Assembly: GCA_029565415.1 (NCBI GenBank) | Contig: JAKQOH010000060.1 | Span: 1 to 46,694 of the forward strand | DNA: 46,694 bases | Origin: Candidatus Rifleibacteriota bacterium | GTDB lineage: Bacteria > Riflebacteria > Ozemobacteria > Ozemobacterales > Ozemobacteraceae | Direction: 5' to 3' | Shown: positions 41,520 to 46,694 of the stretch, piece by piece | Layout: the number at the start of each line of letters is the position of its first letter | Position numbering within the stretch: position 1 is the first letter of the stretch | Notes under the pieces: model-generated | The model's input: only the letters and a program-made list of their open reading frames with translations | The model's database searches: none | What the model was told of the DNA's origin: nothing | Translations under genes and position numbers: made by a program

Positions 41520-42771
41520 GTGGTCAGAAATTCCACTTGGCGAGGTTATCACTCTTCAGCGTGGTTTCGATCTGCCAGCTCATAAGCGCAAGCCTGGCAA
41601 GATACCCATTGTTTCATCATCAGGCACTAGCGACTATCACTCTGAGATAGGTGTGAAAGGCCCTGGGGTGGTTACCGGTAGATACGGTACCATTGGGCAA
41701 GTATTCTATCTCAATGAAGATTACTGGCCTCTGAACACGACACTTTGGGTTAAGGATTTCCATGGAAATGACCCGTTGTTCACGTCATACCTTCTTCGAA
41801 CTGTCGACTTCGATTCATGTAGTGATAAAAGCAGCGTTCCAGGGGTGAATCGAAATGATCTGCATCTCATTCCTGTTTTGCGACCACCTCTTGCAGTCCA
41901 GAAAGCCATTGCGCATATTCTTGGGAGTATAGATGACAAGATAGAACTGAACCGGCGGATGAATGAGACGCTGGAGGGGATGGCGCGGGCGCTGTTCCAG
42001 AGCTGGTTCGTGGATTTCGACCCCGTCCGCGCCAAACTCGACGGCAGACCCCCCGCCGGAATGGACGCCGAAACCGCCGCGTTGTTTCCAAATCACTTTG
42101 AAGATACCGAATGTGGTGCCATTCCAGCAGGGTGGTCAGTGGAACCAGTGGTGGTAGCATTTGATCTTACGATGGGGCAGTCACCACCCGGTGATACCTA
42201 TAATGAAAATGGCATCGGGCTTCCTTTTTATCAGGGCCGGACAGATTTTGGGTTTCGTTTCCCATCACATCGGGTTTACTGTACCGCGCCAACTCGATAT
42301 GCGAAGTCTGGCGATACGTTGGTCAGCGTTCGGGCACCTGTTGGTGATATCAATATGGCTAATGAGCATTGCTGTATCGGCCGAGGTATTGCAGCTGTGC
42401 GTCACAAGAGCGGTTCAACCTCATTTACATATCATGCAATGGCAAGTCTATATGCCGAGTTTGCACGATATGAAGCTGAAGGGACGGTATTTGGCTCGAT
42501 CAACAAACAAAATTTCGAGAATCTCCAATTTATTAACCCTCCTGCTGCCGTCATAGAGGGATTTGAACGAATTGCATCCTCATTTGATGATCAGATACGA
42601 GCGCTCGAACATCAAAATCAAACCCTCGCCAGTCTTCGCGATACGCTTCTGCCGAAGCTGTTGAGCGGGGAGTTGCGGGTCGAGGCGGTCGAGCGCGAGC
42701 TGGCTGAAGCGGCAACGTGTAAGGATCTCTTACACGTTCCCCGGGAAGGCCGTCGGGAGAATTCCGCATGA
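41509..42771 (+). CDS. hsdS: Type I restriction-modification specificity subunit
   Basis: 420 residues; the ATG at 41509 (MAGKWSEIPLGEV) is preferred to one four codons earlier. The family layout is clear: target-recognition domain 1 (about residues 5-140), the conserved helical spacer (AHILGSIDDKIELNRRMNET ... LFQSWFVDFDPVRAKLDG), target-recognition domain 2 starting at CGAIPAGW, and a second spacer (LASLRDTLLPKLLSGELRVE). The two recognition domains are A/T-rich and the spacers G/C-rich, so the variable parts were probably acquired by recombination. The target cannot be predicted. The stop overlaps the next start (ATGA). Confidence 0.96.
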   Translation: MAGKWSEIPLGEVITLQRGFDLPAHKRKPGKIPIVSSSGTSDYHSEIGVKGPGVVTGRYGTIGQVFYLNEDYWPLNTTLWVKDFHGNDPLFTSYLLRTVDFDSCSDKSSVPGVNRNDLHLIPVLRPPLAVQKAIAHILGSIDDKIELNRRMNETLEGMARALFQSWFVDFDPVRAKLDGRPPAGMDAETAALFPNHFEDTECGAIPAGWSVEPVVVAFDLTMGQSPPGDTYNENGIGLPFYQGRTDFGFRFPSHRVYCTAPTRYAKSGDTLVSVRAPVGDINMANEHCCIGRGIAAVRHKSGSTSFTYHAMASLYAEFARYEAEGTVFGSINKQNFENLQFINPPAAVIEGFERIASSFDDQIRALEHQNQTLASLRDTLLPKLLSGELRVEAVERELAEAATCKDLLHVPREGRRENSA

Positions 42772-44821
42772 TCCAGATCGAATCGATTGCCGACCTGGAG
42801 CTTCTGCAGGAGACGGTGGACCTGGAGTGCAAGCTCGCCGCCGGCCGCGACGGGAAAGGCGCCCTTCCCGAAGATTTCTGGCCGACCTACAGCGCTTTTG
42901 CAAACACCAACGGCGGCATCGTCGTGCTCGGTGTCCGTGAAAAACAGGGTCAGTTCGTGATCGAGGGCGTTCCTCACGTGGCAAACGTGCGCCGGGAGCT
43001 GTTCAACCTGCTCAACAATCGTGAAAAAGTCAGTGTCAACCTGTTGAGCGACGCCGATATTCGTGACGTTTCCCTGGAGGGGCGCACCCTGCTCGTCATC
43101 GATATCCCGCGAGCAACCCGAAAGCAGCGGCCCGTGCATATCACGAAAAATCCCTTCGATGGGCATACCTACCGTCGGCTCCATGACGGCGATCGGCAGC
43201 TTCCCGACGAAGACGTGAAGCGCATGCTGGCTGAGCAGGTAGAGGATAGCCGCGACAATCGCCTGTTGCACGGATACGGTCTGAATGACATCTGCCTGGA
43301 AACTCTTCGGGCCTACCGGCAGATGTTTGCGAATCTCAATCCCGAGCATCACTGGAACACCTGCGACGACCAGGAGTTTCTCAGGCAGATCGGCGGCTGG
43401 AAGCGAGACCGTGAAACGGGGAAAAGCGGCCTCACCCTCGCAGGCCTGCTCATGTTCGGGTGGATGGCTTCGATTCAGGAAGAGCTTCCGAACTTCATGC
43501 TCGATTACCAGGAACGCCCCGAGGCCATCTCCGATCTCCGATGGGTCGACCGAATCACGCTCGATGGCCGGTGGTCGGGAAACCTCTTCGACTTCTATCG
43601 GCGCGTTTTTCTGAAGCTGACGGCGGATGTGAAGGTGCCGTTCAGGCTGGAAAAGGGCGTGAGAAAAGACGAGACACCCGTCCATGTCGCTCTGCGCGAG
43701 GCGCTGGCCAATGTTCTCGTCCATGCCGATTACACCGACCGGGCTTCGGTTCTGGTCGTGAAGCGGCCCGAAATGTTCGGCTTCCGCAACCCGGGGCTCA
43801 TGAGAATTCCGCCGGATGTGGCCATTCATGGGGGCGAGCATGACTGCCGAAACCGGACCCTGCACAAGATGTTCCGCCTCGTCGGTGTCGGCGAACAGGC
43901 CGGATCTGGACTTCCAAAGATTTACAAGGGGTGGGCCAGCCAGCATTGGCGGGCTCCAGCCCTGTACGAACGATGCGAGCCTTACAACCAGACTCTTTTG
44001 GAACTGCGGATGGTCGATCTGCTTCCCGATGAGCTGATTGCTGAACTTCAGGTATTTTTCGGAGATCGCTTCAATGCGCTCGGAAACAACGAAAGACTCA
44101 CCCTTGCGACAGCATCATCGGAACGAGTCATCACTCACACGCGGCTTCGGGAACTGACGGGACTTCATCCTTTCGATGCAACGAGGCTGCTGCAAGAACT
44201 CGTTCGGGAAGGCTTTCTGGAGCGGCACAATGCTGGCAGGGGCTCCGTTTACTCTCTTCCGGACGCTGGAATTCCGCGACCGGAAGAAGTTTTCGGGCAA
44301 TCTGCGGAACACGTGACCGAGAAATCCATGCGCCCAAGGACGAGCTCCGCACATTTGAAGGGGAGCTCCGCACATTTGAAGCCGAGCTCCGCACATTTGG
44401 AGGGGAGCTCCGCACATTTGAAACCGAGCTCCGCACATTTGAAAACGTCAATGGAGAATGTGCGGGCCGGGGAGATCGAGGCTGAGAGGCGAGATGCCGC
44501 AGGTTGTCTCGTCAGCGATCGGCTCGATGCGCCGATCATCGATTCTTTGAAAGCGCTTGCGCCCACGCTCAGGGCAAAACTGTATCGGGATGCCGCTGAA
44601 CCGCGTGCTCACCGGAAGGTTGGTGCCGAAATATTGCGAAAAGCCATTCTCGAAGTATGTACTGGTCGCTATATCACTCTCAACTGCCTTGCGGAGCTGC
44701 TGAAACGTGATCCCGATGCCCTCAGACAACATCATTTGAAGAACATGACAAAGTCGGGATTGTTGCGTCTTGCGTTTCCAACCGTCCCGACACATTTCAG
44801 ACAGGCTTATCGGACAGCGGA

Positions 44822-44825
<4 letters not shown>
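42768..44825 (+). CDS. AlbA_2/Schlafen-type DNA-binding protein with histidine-kinase-like ATPase domain
   Basis: 685 residues, cytoplasmic. Residues about 10-130 are the AlbA_2 (Schlafen-like) domain: [20 protein letters not shown] and [20 protein letters not shown]-type ATP-binding domain follows with [20 protein letters not shown] and FRNPGLM. A winged-helix region and five heptad repeats (SSAHLKG type, residues 526-560) come next, then a C-terminal winged helix. Annotation pipelines often call such proteins RecG-like helicases, but no helicase motifs are present. It is coupled to hsdS and hsdR by ATGA overlaps. Genes of this type are frequent inside type I loci; the role may be regulatory or defensive, and is unproven. 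Confidence 0.85.
44342..44446 (+). repeat. Five tandem 21-bp repeats coding for SSAHLxx heptapeptides
   Basis: Five units of GAGCTCCGCACATTTGAAG plus two variable bases lie head to tail, in frame. They translate as [35 protein letters not shown]. Units differ only near their 3' ends. Gain or loss of a unit keeps the frame, so length can vary without killing the gene. Confidence 0.95.
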
Positions 44826-46474
<1,649 letters not shown>

Positions 46475-46504
<30 letters not shown>

Positions 46505-46694
46505 AATACTGCCCTAAAAAGAGCCACCGCAATCTCCGAAAGAATCGGTGTCAAAGCCAGATTCGAAAGGAGACCACGGTGACTATGACAAGGATAGACC
46601 CCTTGGAGTGGCTGCGCAAGAGATTGGAAGGAGACTCGGACCTGATGCGTGAGATGCTGACCGCCATGTCCTCCATGTTGATGAGCGCGGAGGC
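46475..46694 (+). mobile_element. Left end of an IS256-family insertion sequence in hsdR
   Basis: HsdR homology breaks off near 46474. The 104 bases that follow do not code for HsdR, and an IS256-type transposase reading frame starts at 46579. The outer inverted repeat cannot be delimited, because the right end lies outside the window. The exact left boundary is uncertain by several bases. Confidence 0.7.
46579..46694 (+). CDS. IS256-family transposase, N-terminus only
   Basis: A GTG at 46579 (or ATG at 46585) follows GAAAGGAGACC. The 38 residues available read TMTRIDPLEWLRKRLEGDS and later LMREMLTAMSSMLMSAEA, which is the typical beginning of IS256/Mutator transposases. The DDE catalytic part lies beyond the window edge. 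The enzyme would mobilise the element by a copy-and-paste route and leave short target duplications of about 8-9 bp. The frame is open to the window end. Confidence 0.85.
   Translation, partial: MTMTRIDPLEWLRKRLEGDSDLMREMLTAMSSMLMSAE

Noticed and set aside
44342..44446. Regular 21-bp repeats considered as a CRISPR array
   Set aside because: There are no spacers; units are directly adjacent, in frame and protein-coding.
46505..46578. Continuation of hsdR after the stop at 46504
   Set aside because: No HsdR-like residues in any frame after about 46474; the next coding sequence is a transposase start.

Overview
The window is 46.7 kb of GC-rich bacterial chromosome, dense in genes and mostly arranged in translationally coupled operons. 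Signal peptides, two lipoproteins with clear lipoboxes, a SPOR-domain protein and a long MoxR/DUF58/BatA/DUF4159/DUF4175 operon point to a Gram-negative, free-living heterotroph. That operon is known from Planctomycetota, Bacteroidota and candidate phyla such as Riflebacteria/Ozemobacteria. The phylum cannot be fixed from this sequence alone, and the last suggestion is a low-confidence guess.

Layout. (1) 1-8.4 kb: the end of a UPF0210 gene, a lipoprotein, a ribbon-helix-helix/MazF toxin-antitoxin pair, a secreted GQS-repeat protein, a membrane pair resembling linalool dehydratase/isomerase, a secreted YiiX-type papain-fold protein, and slyD. (2) 8.5-15.4 kb: a HEAT-repeat protein and an M48-like protein without the HExxH motif, divergent from an OPT-family transporter, then two genes of unknown function. 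(3) 15.3-31.2 kb, minus strand: one nine-gene operon in the order moxR, DUF58, BatA, VWA/glutamine-amidotransferase-like, DUF4159, DUF4175, TPR, secreted 'asparagine synthetase B-like', active M48 membrane protease. Five of the eight junctions overlap by 1-4 nt. (4) 31.3-36.4 kb, plus strand: a lone AmrS radical-SAM gene coupled to a SPOR protein and a sugar-type ABC importer (two permeases and a lipoprotein binding protein, no ATPase). (5) 36.8-38.7 kb: acpS, a gene of unknown function, a methyltransferase and tRNA-Arg(CCG). (6) 38.7-46.7 kb: a type I restriction-modification island (hsdM, hsdS, an AlbA/Schlafen-type ATPase, hsdR).

The restriction island is the most eventful part. hsdM has a strong promoter with a palindrome filling the spacer. 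An antisense BrnTA module, with brnT broken by a one-base deletion, sits between hsdM and hsdS. A second 32-codon copy of the hsdM 3' end is fused to the start of hsdS. The ATPase gene carries five in-frame 21-bp repeats. hsdR is cut off after its first RecA-like domain where an IS256-family element begins. The island therefore looks recently recombined and probably no longer restricts, while modification (hsdM plus hsdS) may still work.

A pattern running through the whole window is that the rare AT-rich codons (ATA, TAT, TTA, AAT) come in short clusters inside otherwise G/C-ending genes, often around an ATATA core. Two intergenic regions (13.8-14.1 and 36.4-36.8 kb) hold degenerate CACAGAG/CACAGATG sequence instead of genes. 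No CRISPR array, rRNA, integrase or prophage genes were seen.
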